Shown here one piece after another: positions 25,197-33,252 of a stretch of 64,000 nucleotides of DNA. The translations under genes and the position numbers were made by a program. Location of the stretch: the NCBI GenBank assembly GCA_900751885.1, contig CAADTH010000034.1:186001-250000 (forward strand), read 5' to 3'. Each line of letters starts with the position of its first letter. Positions within the stretch are counted from its first letter, which is position 1. The stretch is from Clostridia bacterium (GTDB lineage Bacteria; Bacillota; Clostridia; UBA1381). The notes beneath the pieces were generated by a model that worked only from the letters and a program-made list of their open reading frames with translations, was not told where the DNA came from and searched no databases.

Positions 25197-28100
25197 TCTG
25201 CTTGTCAATGCGGCGGCAGGATCTGGAAAGACAGCGGTGCTGGTCGAGCGCATTGTCCGTGAGGTTGTGGAAGACGGCGTGGATATCGACCGGCTTCTGG
25301 TGGTGACTTTCACCAACGCGGCGGCGGCGGAAATGCGTGAGCGGATTAGCGACGCGCTTCTTCGCGCTATTGCGGAAGATCCTACTGACAGACGCCTGAA
25401 GCGTCAGCTTGCCCTGATTCATCACGCTGATATCACGACAATCGACTCCTTCTGCCTGAATGTCGTCAGAAACCATTTTCACCTTTTGGATATTGACCCA
25501 AACTTCTCCGTGGCAGATCAGAATGAAATGACGCTTCTCAAAAACGAGGCGGCGGAGGAATTGTTTGAGGAACTATATGAAGCAGAAGATGAAGATTTTT
25601 TGCGCCTAGTGCGGATGTATGGAACCAGCCGCAGTGACAGCGCATTCATGCAGCTTCTCATTGACCTTCACACCTTTACGACCTCCCTTGCCTACCCTGA
25701 TGCCTGGTTGCAGGAAAAAAGCAGGATGTTTGCGTGCGGGCAGGAAGTGGAAAAGAGTGTATGGGTAACAGAGATGAAGGAGACAGTATGCGTCCTGCTT
25801 TCCGACTGCGTAAAAAAATTGCAGGATGCACAGAGCATCATGCGAAGAGTGTCTGGGGAAGAGACGCAAACACAGTGGGGCGGATATTGGGAGTGTACAT
25901 CGGCGGAGCTTAGCCAGGCGCAGAGTCTTTTGGCGTTTGCCCAAACGGGCACATGGAATCAGCTGTATACAGCGCTTGGGGATGCACAATTCAAAACCAT
26001 GACCGGCACGCGCAAAATTGAGCATGGAAAAGAGGAAGTCAAAACGCTTCGAAACGAAGCAAAAGCGACAATTCAAAAGAAGCTTCCTCTTCTCGTCAAT
26101 GACAGACTCGAACATATCCGGCAGGTGATGGAAGAAACGCTCTCCCCTGTGGTACGCACGTTTACAGACCTGATCGGGCGGTTTGACAGGCTCTTTTATC
26201 AAAAGAAAGAAAAGCGGGGCGTGTTGGACTTTGCAGATATTGAGCACGCCTGCTTATCTCTTTTGGTTAAGGAGACACAAGAAGGAATCGAGCCGTCTGA
26301 AACGGCTTTGGAGCTTCGGGAGAGGTACTATGAAATTTTAATCGACGAATATCAGGATTCGAACGAACTGCAGGAAGAAATCTTTACGAAGATTTCCAAT
26401 GGACATAACCTGTTTATGGTGGGAGACATGAAGCAGAGCATTTACAGGTTTCGAAATACCGACCCCACACTGTTCAAATATAAAAATGAACACTATAGCC
26501 TGACGGAAGGAGAAAACCGAAAAATCATCCTATCGAAAAATTTCCGCAGCAGAAAAGAAGTGCTGGACGCAGTCAATGCGGTGTTTGAGACAGTGATGAG
26601 CGAAAAGGTGGGAGAGCTCGTTTATGACGACGAACAGCGGCTGTACCCGGGCGCGTTCTATCCGCCGTGTGAAAAGGAGGATACCGCGGAGCTTCATATC
26701 GTGTCTGGCAGAGAGGCGGATGAGGAGGAATCGGAGGAAGAACAGGAGCTAAAGGGGATCCAGACAGAGGCGCGTGCGGCGGCGCTGAGAATCAAGGAGC
26801 TGAAGGAAAGCGGCTATCAGGTGTTTGACAAACGCTTGGGTGTATACCGCCCTTTGATGAACCGCGATATTGTGGTGCTTCTGCGCTCTGTGAAAAACGT
26901 ATCCGATGTATATGCGTATGAGCTTGGAAGTGCTGGAATCGAAGCGTTTGCGGACAGTACAGGCTATTTTAGACGCAATGAAATCAAGGTAATGCTTGCG
27001 CTTGTCAAGGTAATCAACAACCCCATGCAGGACATTCCGCTTCTTGCGGTCCTGCGTGCGCCAATCAAGGGAGGCGGCTTTTCAGACAATGAGCTTGCCT
27101 ATCTTGCAAATGAAGCCGGAATTTACGCGGGAGTCAAACAGGTGAGCGAGGAAGAAGGGAAACTTGGAGAAAAATGCCGTACGTTTTTAGAAAATTTGAA
27201 GCGGTGGAGGGAATACGCAAAGTACATGCCAAGTGATAAGCTGATATGGACACTTTACATTGAGACAGGGTTTTACAGCTTTGTCGGCGGGCTTCGAAGC
27301 GGTGAGGAGCGCCAGGCAAATTTGCGGTTATTGTTTGAGCGCGCGAAGCTCTTTGAGCACTCAGGATTTAAAGGGCTGTTTCACTTTGTGCGCTTTGTGG
27401 AGCGGATGACCGAACGGCAAACAGAGATGAGCTCCGCCAAAATTTTGAGCGAAAACCATGATGTTGTACGCGTGATGAGCATTCACAAAAGCAAGGGACT
27501 GGAATTTCCTGTGACAATTCTCTCAGGTGTCGGGCGCAGATTCTATAAAATGGTTTCCACAGACAAAATCATGCTCCATAAAGAGCTTGGCTTCGGCATG
27601 GATTATATCGACCCAGACGAAGGACTTCGATATCCGACTATCACCAAAAACGCTGTCAACAGCCGTATGGAGCTTGAAAACCTTTCCGAGGAGATGCGTA
27701 TGCTCTATGTGGCAATGACCAGGGCGAAGGAAAAGCTGATTGTAACCGCTTCTGTGAAAAATTATGATTCCAGCATGCGCCTATGGGAGCGGAGCGCACA
27801 GCATATCGAGGAGAATGGCGGAACGATGCCGGCGTCAGACGTCATGCAAAGCGGCGGATTTCTGGGATGGATTGCTCCGGTGGCGCTTCGCTCAGCGGCT
27901 TGGACTCTGCGCAGGTGGCAATACAGCGATATTGTTCGAATGCCCGAGGAAAAGAAACAGCTACCTTCCCTGCCTGAGGATACCACTCGCGACATCATGC
28001 AGGTGTTGGAGTATGAATATCCCTATCAGGAATCTGCCTCTCTCCCTGCAAAAATATCAGTCACAGAGCTGAAAAGGCGCTTGCAGGAGGAGTCGGACGG

Positions 28101-28677
28101 AGTGCCGCTGATTCGCTCAGAGCTTCATATGAGACCTGGATTTTTGGAGAAGAAACGATTGACCGGCGCGCAAAGAGGTACGATTATGCACTATGTGATG
28201 CAGTCCATTCCCCTAGCCGAGACAATGGACGAGGCCTATGTAAAGAAATTTGCCGCGAGCTTAAAGCGAGATGGGAAGTTCTCCGAGGTGGAAGCACAGA
28301 GTGTGGACACTGGAAAAATTGCCGCTTTCTTTGCATCCACGCTGGGAGAGAGAATGAAAAAAAGTCCCCACATCTACCGGGAGGTTCCCTTTGAGATTGA
28401 CATTCCGGCGACGGAGGTACAAAAAAGTCTGGCGGATGTATACCAGACAGAGACAGTCATCCTGCAGGGAATCATCGACTGCTATTTTGAAGAGGAAGAC
28501 GGACTGGTGCTGGTTGACTATAAAACAGATTACTACAAGGAAAAAACAGAAATTGAAAAAAAGTATCAAATTCAAATCGACTACTATGCACGCGCGATTG
28601 AAAAAATGACCAAAAAAAAGGTGAAAGAGAAATATATCTATTTATTTTTTGGCAATGATATGATATACTACAACTAA
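25147..28677 (+). CDS. addA: ATP-dependent helicase/nuclease subunit A (AddA)
   Basis: 1176 residues, a UvrD-type superfamily 1 helicase with a C-terminal RecB-like nuclease. Walker A is NAAAGSGKTAVL (~residues 18-29). Motif II is LIDEYQDSN (~397-405), and the later helicase motifs VMSIHKSKGLEFP and MLYVAMTRAKEKL are present. The nuclease motif is IIDCYFEEEDGLVLVDYKTD near residues 1110-1130. The overlap with addB, in another frame, implies coupled synthesis of the two subunits. Confidence 0.96.
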   Translation: MPWTEDQQKAIWTRNCNLLVNAAAGSGKTAVLVERIVREVVEDGVDIDRLLVVTFTNAAAAEMRERISDALLRAIAEDPTDRRLKRQLALIHHADITTIDSFCLNVVRNHFHLLDIDPNFSVADQNEMTLLKNEAAEELFEELYEAEDEDFLRLVRMYGTSRSDSAFMQLLIDLHTFTTSLAYPDAWLQEKSRMFACGQEVEKSVWVTEMKETVCVLLSDCVKKLQDAQSIMRRVSGEETQTQWGGYWECTSAELSQAQSLLAFAQTGTWNQLYTALGDAQFKTMTGTRKIEHGKEEVKTLRNEAKATIQKKLPLLVNDRLEHIRQVMEETLSPVVRTFTDLIGRFDRLFYQKKEKRGVLDFADIEHACLSLLVKETQEGIEPSETALELRERYYEILIDEYQDSNELQEEIFTKISNGHNLFMVGDMKQSIYRFRNTDPTLFKYKNEHYSLTEGENRKIILSKNFRSRKEVLDAVNAVFETVMSEKVGELVYDDEQRLYPGAFYPPCEKEDTAELHIVSGREADEEESEEEQELKGIQTEARAAALRIKELKESGYQVFDKRLGVYRPLMNRDIVVLLRSVKNVSDVYAYELGSAGIEAFADSTGYFRRNEIKVMLALVKVINNPMQDIPLLAVLRAPIKGGGFSDNELAYLANEAGIYAGVKQVSEEEGKLGEKCRTFLENLKRWREYAKYMPSDKLIWTLYIETGFYSFVGGLRSGEERQANLRLLFERAKLFEHSGFKGLFHFVRFVERMTERQTEMSSAKILSENHDVVRVMSIHKSKGLEFPVTILSGVGRRFYKMVSTDKIMLHKELGFGMDYIDPDEGLRYPTITKNAVNSRMELENLSEEMRMLYVAMTRAKEKLIVTASVKNYDSSMRLWERSAQHIEENGGTMPASDVMQSGGFLGWIAPVALRSAAWTLRRWQYSDIVRMPEEKKQLPSLPEDTTRDIMQVLEYEYPYQESASLPAKISVTELKRRLQEESDGVPLIRSELHMRPGFLEKKRLTGAQRGTIMHYVMQSIPLAETMDEAYVKKFAASLKRDGKFSEVEAQSVDTGKIAAFFASTLGERMKKSPHIYREVPFEIDIPATEVQKSLADVYQTETVILQGIIDCYFEEEDGLVLVDYKTDYYKEKTEIEKKYQIQIDYYARAIEKMTKKKVKEKYIYLFFGNDMIYYN

Positions 28678-28716
28678 ATACACACTGGAAAATCCATGTA
28701 TGGAGGGGAATCATTG

Positions 28717-29256
28717 ATGCCAAAGGGAAGAGCAAGCTACGGCGGCGGTCACTACAGCGGCGGTAGCTACCAGCAGCAAAGAAAAAAAGAGACGAGAAAA
28801 AGGATTATCATGATTGTGGGGGCAATCATCTTAGTCGGCGTGGTTGTATGGCTCGCCATCTTTTTTGGCGCAGTCAATCCGGGAATGGGCAATGCAGTAC
28901 AGCAGTCTGTGCAGGAAGTGACACAGCTTAAAATACAGCTCAAGGAAAAAGATGATGAGATAGAAAGTCTAAAGCAGGAGATTAGTGCGCTCCAGGAGGA
29001 TCTTGCAAGCAGACCGACGCCAACGCCGACTCCGATTCTGCCGCCGAACGATCAGGTCGGCGCGGGACAGGGGACGCCAGAGCCGACCTACCAGCCGCGC
29101 GCAAGAACACAGAGGACGCCAAAGCCGACTGAATCGCCAAAAAAAAATCCTTCCAGTGGAGCACAGACCCAGCCGCCACAGACTCCTCCTCCATCGACTC
29201 AACCGCCGTCTCCGCCGGTACAGGAGCCGGCAGAGCCAGTGCAAGGAGAGGAATAA
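28717..29256 (+). CDS. Membrane-anchored coiled-coil protein with Pro/Thr-rich tail
   Basis: 179 residues, function unknown. A Gly/Ser/Tyr-rich, then basic cytosolic N-terminus (RKKETRKR) precedes one membrane helix (residues ~30-55). A short coiled coil follows (LKEKDDEIESLKQEISALQE), then a ~70-residue tail rich in Pro and Thr with repeats such as TPTPTP and PKPTESPK, probably spanning the cell wall. The start at 28717 was chosen for its GGAGGGG site; an upstream ATG at 28696 lacks one. It lies 39 nt after addA and probably shares its transcript. Confidence 0.65.
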   Translation: MPKGRASYGGGHYSGGSYQQQRKKETRKRIIMIVGAIILVGVVVWLAIFFGAVNPGMGNAVQQSVQEVTQLKIQLKEKDDEIESLKQEISALQEDLASRPTPTPTPILPPNDQVGAGQGTPEPTYQPRARTQRTPKPTESPKKNPSSGAQTQPPQTPPPSTQPPSPPVQEPAEPVQGEE

Positions 29257-29260
29257 GAAA

Positions 29261-29340
29261 TAAAAAAGCACTTCTATAATCATATAGGGCAGAATAAAAA
29301 TTTATTCTTTTCCTCTTATTTTAGAAGTGCTTTTTATTTT
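29261..29340 (+). terminator. Terminator after the addBA group
   Basis: AAAAAGCACTTCTA near 29264-29277 pairs with TAGAAGTGCTTTTT near 29322-29335 across a ~45-nt loop, ending in T's. The long loop is unusual but the stem is perfect. Confidence 0.7.
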
Positions 29341-29372
29341 GACTGTATCAAACAGTTTTCTTCAAAAAAAGC

Positions 29373-29401
29373 TTGACTTAACATAAGGGGCATGATATAA
29401 T
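29373..29401 (+). promoter_or_regulatory. Promoter of rpmG-secE-nusG
   Basis: TTGACT (29373-29378), a 17-nt spacer and TATAAT (29396-29401). Confidence 0.88.
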
Positions 29402-29541
29402 TAGTCTGCTGGAAATAGCTCTTTTTTTTTGTGCTTAAATCCCAAATGCGGATTTTGGCGGAAAAGGAGCAGATAAAAACAGAAAAAAATCCGAAGCCGG
29501 GGGATAGGGCTGCCGGATTGTAAAAATGGAGGTGCAACAGT

Positions 29542-29691
29542 ATGAGAGTAAAAATTACATTGGCGTGTTCTGAGTGCAATCAAAGAAATTACAATACAAT
29601 GAAGAACAAGAAAAATGACCCTGAAAGATTGGAAATGAACAAATATTGCAGATTTTGCAGAAAGCACACTCTCCACAAAGAAACAAAATAA
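29542..29691 (+). CDS. rpmG: 50S ribosomal protein L33
   Basis: L33, 49 residues: MRVKITLACSECNQRNY and so on. Cys pairs CSEC and CRFC make it the zinc-binding form. GGAGG precedes the ATG. The rpmG-secE-nusG order is standard. Confidence 0.96.
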   Translation: MRVKITLACSECNQRNYNTMKNKKNDPERLEMNKYCRFCRKHTLHKETK

Positions 29692-29718
29692 GTAGGTAAA
29701 AAAAGGGATGTGAAAGAA

Positions 29719-29949
29719 ATGGCAGATCAAAACGTCGCAAAAGCAAAGAAATTAGGCTTTTTCGGAAGAGTTCAGCGTTTTTTCAAAGAAACGAAGTCTG
29801 AACTGAAAAAAGTTTCCTGGCCGACAAAAGAACAGTTGCTTCACAATACAGCAATTATTTTGGGCTTTATCCTGATTGCCTGCGTAATCCTGTCCTTACT
29901 GGATTTTGCTTTCGGAAAAGGGCTTGACTTACTGATTCCGAGATCATAG
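29719..29949 (+). CDS. secE: Preprotein translocase subunit SecE
   Basis: SecE, 76 residues, the clamp of the SecYEG channel. The amphipathic FFKETKSELKKVSWPTKEQL, with its conserved Trp-Pro, precedes a single C-terminal membrane helix (~residues 43-66). The start at 29719 (MADQNVAKAK) was chosen over the in-frame GTG at 29710, which is too close to the AAAAAAGGG site. Confidence 0.94.
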   Translation: MADQNVAKAKKLGFFGRVQRFFKETKSELKKVSWPTKEQLLHNTAIILGFILIACVILSLLDFAFGKGLDLLIPRS

Positions 29950-29952
29950 TGT

Positions 29953-30009
29953 ACCGGAAAGAAATCCGGCGTCCCTCGGGGCGGTTTTGCGACAGCAAAA
30001 TTACTGAAA
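29953..30009 (+). repeat. ~57-nt structured repeat element, copy A, upstream of nusG
   Basis: Three consecutive hairpins: CCGGA-AAGAAA-TCCGG, then CGTCCC-TC-GGGGCG, then TTTTGC-GACA-GCAAAA, followed by TTACTGAA. A homologous element lies at 47914-47976. Differences between the copies keep pairs in the first two stems (C-G to T-A; G-C to A-T). It ends about 16 nt before the nusG ATG, so it is transcribed as part of the secE-nusG mRNA. Confidence 0.7.
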
Positions 30010-30025
30010 TAAAGGAGAGTTCATA

Positions 30026-30550
30026 ATGGCTGAAGCTGCAAAATGGTATGTGATCCATACCTATTCCGGTTATGAAAACAAGGTAAAGGCAAACATCGAA
30101 AAACTTGTGGAAAACCGTGGTTTACAGCATTTGATTGAAAAAGTGGAAGTACCGCTTGAAGATGTGGTCGAGGAAAAAAACGGCGAGAAGAAAACCGTAA
30201 AGCGCAAAGTATTTCCGGGCTACGTTGTAATCAAAATGGTGATGAACGACGAGAGCTGGTATGTTGTTCGTAACACGCGGGGTGTTACAGGATTTGTAGG
30301 ACCTGGTTCAAAGCCTGTTCCGCTTTCCGATGCGGAAGTCAATAACATGGGTGTTGAACGCATTACCATGCCGGAGCTTGACATGGAAGCAGGAGACAGC
30401 GTCATGGTCACAAGCGGACCTTTGGAAGGCTTCTCTGGTGTAATCGAAGTGATTGATACAGAAAAGCAGAAAATTACGGTTCGGGTATCTATGTTTGGCC
30501 GGGAAACGCCGGTTGAGGTGGATTACCATCAAATCGCACATATTGAATAA
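30026..30550 (+). CDS. nusG: Transcription termination/antitermination factor NusG
   Basis: NusG, 174 residues. The NGN domain (AKWYVIHTYSGYENKVKANI) binds RNA polymerase; the C-terminal KOW domain (GDSVMVTSGPLEGFSGVIEV) can bind Rho or S10. It lies downstream of secE on the same transcript, but the spacer holds the structured element described separately. Confidence 0.97.
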   Translation: MAEAAKWYVIHTYSGYENKVKANIEKLVENRGLQHLIEKVEVPLEDVVEEKNGEKKTVKRKVFPGYVVIKMVMNDESWYVVRNTRGVTGFVGPGSKPVPLSDAEVNNMGVERITMPELDMEAGDSVMVTSGPLEGFSGVIEVIDTEKQKITVRVSMFGRETPVEVDYHQIAHIE

Positions 30551-30558
30551 GCAAAAAT

Positions 30559-30600
30559 CAGCGCATTGCGCTGTTTTTGAGAAGCAGCCCGGCTGCTTTT
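30559..30600 (+). terminator. Tandem terminator after nusG
   Basis: CAGCGC-ATT-GCGCTG followed by T5 (30559-30578) and then AGCAG-CCCGG-CTGCT followed by T4 (30583-30600). Confidence 0.75.
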
Positions 30601-30689
30601 AATACTAAAGTATGATTTTTACTCATACGTGTTATCCCTCCGGATAAAGGAACATCTCTTTATTCGGCATTCGGACATGGTTCGGGTGC

Positions 30690-30728
30690 GTCAGTGGGAG
30701 GGCGTTTGCCCGCAATTACCACATAAGG
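30690..30728 (+). promoter_or_regulatory. L1-binding leader element ahead of rplK (rRNA mimic)
   Basis: GTCAGTGGGAG, an inner hairpin GGGC-GTTT-GCCC and ACCACATAAGG. The same 39-nt architecture recurs before rplA. GTGGGAG...ACCAC resembles the L1-binding helix of 23S rRNA, which is known to be mimicked in L11-L1 mRNAs, so free L1 is expected to repress here. Confidence 0.75.
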
Positions 30729-30750
30729 TTTTAGAAGGAGGTGCCACGAG

Positions 30751-31176
30751 ATGGCTCAGAAAGTTGCAGGTTACATTAAATTACAGATTCCTGCTGGAAA
30801 GGCAACACCAGCACCGCCGGTAGGTCCGGCACTTGGTCAGCATGGTGTCAACATCATGCAGTTTACAAAGGAATTCAATGAAAAGACGGCAAAGGACGCA
30901 GGACTTATCATTCCTGTTGTTATCACCGTATACGCGGATCGTTCGTTCACATTTGTGACAAAAACTCCGCCGGCAGCAGTTCTTTTGAAGAAGGCTTGTA
31001 AGATTCAATCTGGCTCCGGTGTGCCGAACAAGACAAAGGTTGCGACAATCAGCAAAGCAGACCTTAGAGCAATCGCAGAGCAGAAAATGCCGGACTTAAA
31101 CGCAGCAAGCGTAGAAGCTGCTATGAGCATGATTGCAGGAACTGCAAGAAGCATGGGAATCGAAGTCGGAGAATAA
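30751..31176 (+). CDS. rplK: 50S ribosomal protein L11
   Basis: L11, 141 residues, at the GTPase-associated centre and required for RelA activation. The Pro-rich N-terminal domain (LQIPAGKATPAPPVGPALGQ) binds factors and thiopeptides; the C-terminal domain binds 23S rRNA helices 43-44. AAGGAGG precedes the ATG, directly after the L1 element. Confidence 0.98.
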   Translation: MAQKVAGYIKLQIPAGKATPAPPVGPALGQHGVNIMQFTKEFNEKTAKDAGLIIPVVITVYADRSFTFVTKTPPAAVLLKKACKIQSGSGVPNKTKVATISKADLRAIAEQKMPDLNAASVEAAMSMIAGTARSMGIEVGE

Positions 31177-31186
31177 AGCCGGCAAA

Positions 31187-31225
31187 GTCAGTGGGAGAAG
31201 AGAAACTTCGTTTGACCACATAAGG
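31187..31225 (+). promoter_or_regulatory. Second L1-binding element, between rplK and rplA
   Basis: GTCAGTGGGAG, an inner hairpin GAAG-AGAAA-CTTC and GACCACATAAGG, 39 nt, the same layout as the element before rplK with a different inner stem. Its 3' end runs into the AAGGAGG of rplA, so L1 bound here could block its own translation directly. Confidence 0.75.
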
Positions 31226-31235
31226 AGGAAAGAGA

Positions 31236-31931
31236 ATGTTTAGAGGCAAAAAGTATAAAGACAGCGCAAAGCTGGTTGATAAAACAAAGCTGTACGACCC
31301 GGAAGAAGCAATGGATTTGGTCACAAAGACAGCGAAAGCAAAATTTGATGAGACAGTGGAAGCGCATATCAAGCTGGGTGTAGACTCCCGTCACGCTGAT
31401 CAGCAGGTTAGAGGCGCGATTGTTTTGCCGCACGGTACTGGTAAGAGCGTGAAGGTATTGGTATTTGCAAAAGGCGATAAAGTTGCAGAAGCACAGGCTG
31501 CTGGTGCAGACTATGTGGGAAGCGACGAGCTGGTGGCAAAGATTCAGGGTGAAAACTGGTTTGATTTTGACGTGGTTGTTGCAACGCCGGACATGATGGG
31601 TGTTGTTGGACGGCTGGGTAAGGTATTGGGACCAAAAGGCTTGATGCCAAGTCCAAAGGCTGGTACAGTGACCATGGACGTCACAAAAGCGGTGAATGAT
31701 ATTAAGGCAGGTAAAATTGAATATAGATTGGATAAGACAAACATTATCCACTGTCCGATTGGAAAGGCTTCCTTCGGAACAGAAAAACTCAATGACAACT
31801 TCCGTGCGCTTATGGGAGCAGTCATCAAAGCAAAACCGGCTTCTGCAAAGGGACAATACCTCAGAAGCGTTGTCGTGACTTCTACAATGGGTCCTGGCAT
31901 CAAGGTAAACGGTGCAAAAATTTCTGACTAA
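31236..31931 (+). CDS. rplA: 50S ribosomal protein L1
   Basis: L1, 231 residues, forming the mobile stalk that releases E-site tRNA; it is also the translational repressor of the L11 operon. Conserved parts include GGxRGAIVLPHGTGK-type RGAIVLPHGTGKSVKVLVFA and LGPKGLMPSPKAGTVT. An L1-binding element lies immediately upstream. It is the last gene before the rplJ promoter. Confidence 0.98.
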   Translation: MFRGKKYKDSAKLVDKTKLYDPEEAMDLVTKTAKAKFDETVEAHIKLGVDSRHADQQVRGAIVLPHGTGKSVKVLVFAKGDKVAEAQAAGADYVGSDELVAKIQGENWFDFDVVVATPDMMGVVGRLGKVLGPKGLMPSPKAGTVTMDVTKAVNDIKAGKIEYRLDKTNIIHCPIGKASFGTEKLNDNFRALMGAVIKAKPASAKGQYLRSVVVTSTMGPGIKVNGAKISD

Positions 31932-31944
31932 TATCAATTTAGTC

Positions 31945-31973
31945 TTGACAATTTCTCGTGCGCGTGATAGAAT
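31945..31973 (+). promoter_or_regulatory. Promoter of rplJ-rplL
   Basis: TTGACA (31945-31950), a 17-nt spacer and TAGAAT (31968-31973), between rplA and the L10 leader. Confidence 0.85.
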
Positions 31974-31979
31974 GGAATG

Positions 31980-32138
31980 CGTTGAATGAATCCGCAGACA
32001 ACAGGTGGCAAAAGCCGTAAGTCCTGTCGAGGGTTAAAAAAAGCAGAAGAAATTTCTTATGCTCTTTGCCCAAGTTTGCGGCAAAGAGCTTTTTTATTGC
32101 TCTTAGAATAAGCAAAGACAACACTGGGAGGTGAAAAC
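31980..32138 (+). promoter_or_regulatory. L10 leader of the rplJL operon
   Basis: The leader contains GAATCCGCAGACAACAGGTG and AAGCCGTAAGTCCTGTCGAG, in which CAACAGG and CCTGTCG pair around a kinked internal part. This matches the known L10-leader arrangement, where the L10(L12)4 complex binds. It is followed by an intrinsic terminator, so regulation is probably by attenuation. Confidence 0.82.
32061..32096 (+). terminator. Attenuator in the L10 leader
   Basis: GCTCTTTGCC (32061-32070) pairs with GGCAAAGAGC (32080-32089), then T6. It lies 43 nt before the rplJ ATG, so it must be read through for expression. Confidence 0.88.
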
Positions 32139-32762
32139 ATGCCAAGTCAAAAAGTATTGGAAAGCAAGAAGGCACAGGTTGCTGAATTGATTGAGACACT
32201 CAAAAATGCACAGACAGGTGTATTGGTTGATTACAGAGGATTGACCGTTGAAGAGGATACAGATCTTCGTAATAAATTGAGAGAAGCGAATGTAACATAC
32301 TTTGTTGCAAAAAATACGCTGTTGCGGTTTGCCGCAAACGAAGCAGGTCTCAGTGAGCTCGACACGGTTCTTCATGGACCGACTGCGTTGGCAGTGTCAA
32401 GTGAGGATGAGGTAGCGCCGGCAAAGGTGCTTGCGGATTACGCAAAGGACAATGATAAGCTGGAAATTAAGTCAGGTTTTATGGAAGGCAGAGTCATGTC
32501 TCTTGACGAAATCAAACAGCTCGCTGCAACTCCGTCCAAGGAAGTCCTCATTGCAAAAATGCTGGGCAGCTTGAACTCTCCGATTTCCGCTCTCGCAAGA
32601 TTGCTTAACACAATCGCAGAAAAGGGCGTTGAAATTCCGGATTTGATTGCACAAAAGGATGCAGAAGCGGCTCCTCAAGAAGAGACAGCTGAGGCTCCCG
32701 CGGCAGAAGCTTCCGAAGCAGAAAGCAAGCCGGAGGAAGCGGCTGAAACACCGGCTGAATAA
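32139..32762 (+). CDS. rplJ: 50S ribosomal protein L10
   Basis: L10, 207 residues, the base of the L7/L12 stalk. The N-terminal RNA-binding part (VLVDYRGLTVEEDTDLRNKL) and the L12-binding helix are intact. After about residue 172 there is an added acidic Glu/Ala/Pro tail (APAAEASEAESKPEEAAETP), beyond the usual ~165-175 residues; such tails are frequent in clostridia. It is autoregulated through the leader upstream. Confidence 0.97.
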   Translation: MPSQKVLESKKAQVAELIETLKNAQTGVLVDYRGLTVEEDTDLRNKLREANVTYFVAKNTLLRFAANEAGLSELDTVLHGPTALAVSSEDEVAPAKVLADYAKDNDKLEIKSGFMEGRVMSLDEIKQLAATPSKEVLIAKMLGSLNSPISALARLLNTIAEKGVEIPDLIAQKDAEAAPQEETAEAPAAEASEAESKPEEAAETPAE

Positions 32763-32807
32763 GAAAAGAACAAATGAAACAGTTAAGATTATAAGGAGGT
32801 CAATATT

Positions 32808-33182
32808 ATGGCAAGCGTAGAACAGATTCTTGCAGATATCAAAGAATTGAAATTATTGGAAGTAGCTGAACTCGTAAAGGCAATGGAAGAAGAGTTTGGT
32901 GTAAGTGCGGCGGCTCCGGTTATGGTGGCTGGCGGTGCAGTTGCAGGCGGAGACGCTGGCGCAGCTGAAAAGAGCGAATACGATGTTATCCTCGCTGAAG
33001 CTGGTGCTTCTAAGCTTGGTGTCATCAAAGTAGTAAGAGAAATAACAGGTCTTGGTCTGAAGGAAGCAAAAGCTTTGGTTGACGAGGCTCCGAAGCCTGT
33101 TAAGACTGGCGTAAGCAAAGAAGACGCTGATTCTATCAAGACGAAGCTCGAAGAAGCTGGTGCAAAGGTAGAAGTTAAATAA
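32808..33182 (+). CDS. rplL: 50S ribosomal protein L7/L12
   Basis: L7/L12, 124 residues. The N-terminal dimerisation and L10-binding part, an Ala/Gly hinge (GGAVAGGDAGAAEK) and the C-terminal factor-recruiting domain (GLGLKEAKALVDEAPKPVK) are all present. It ends at a terminator; rpoB and rpoC do not follow. Confidence 0.98.
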   Translation: MASVEQILADIKELKLLEVAELVKAMEEEFGVSAAAPVMVAGGAVAGGDAGAAEKSEYDVILAEAGASKLGVIKVVREITGLGLKEAKALVDEAPKPVKTGVSKEDADSIKTKLEEAGAKVEVK

Positions 33183-33200
33183 TTTAACTTGACGTATAAA

Positions 33201-33224
33201 AACCGGCTAAACAGCCGGTTTTTT
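33201..33224 (+). terminator. Terminator of rplJ-rplL
   Basis: AACCGGCT (33201-33208) pairs with AGCCGGTT (33213-33220), followed by T's. Confidence 0.9.
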
Positions 33225-33252
33225 CTTGCAATACGAAATGGGAGGGAAGAGG

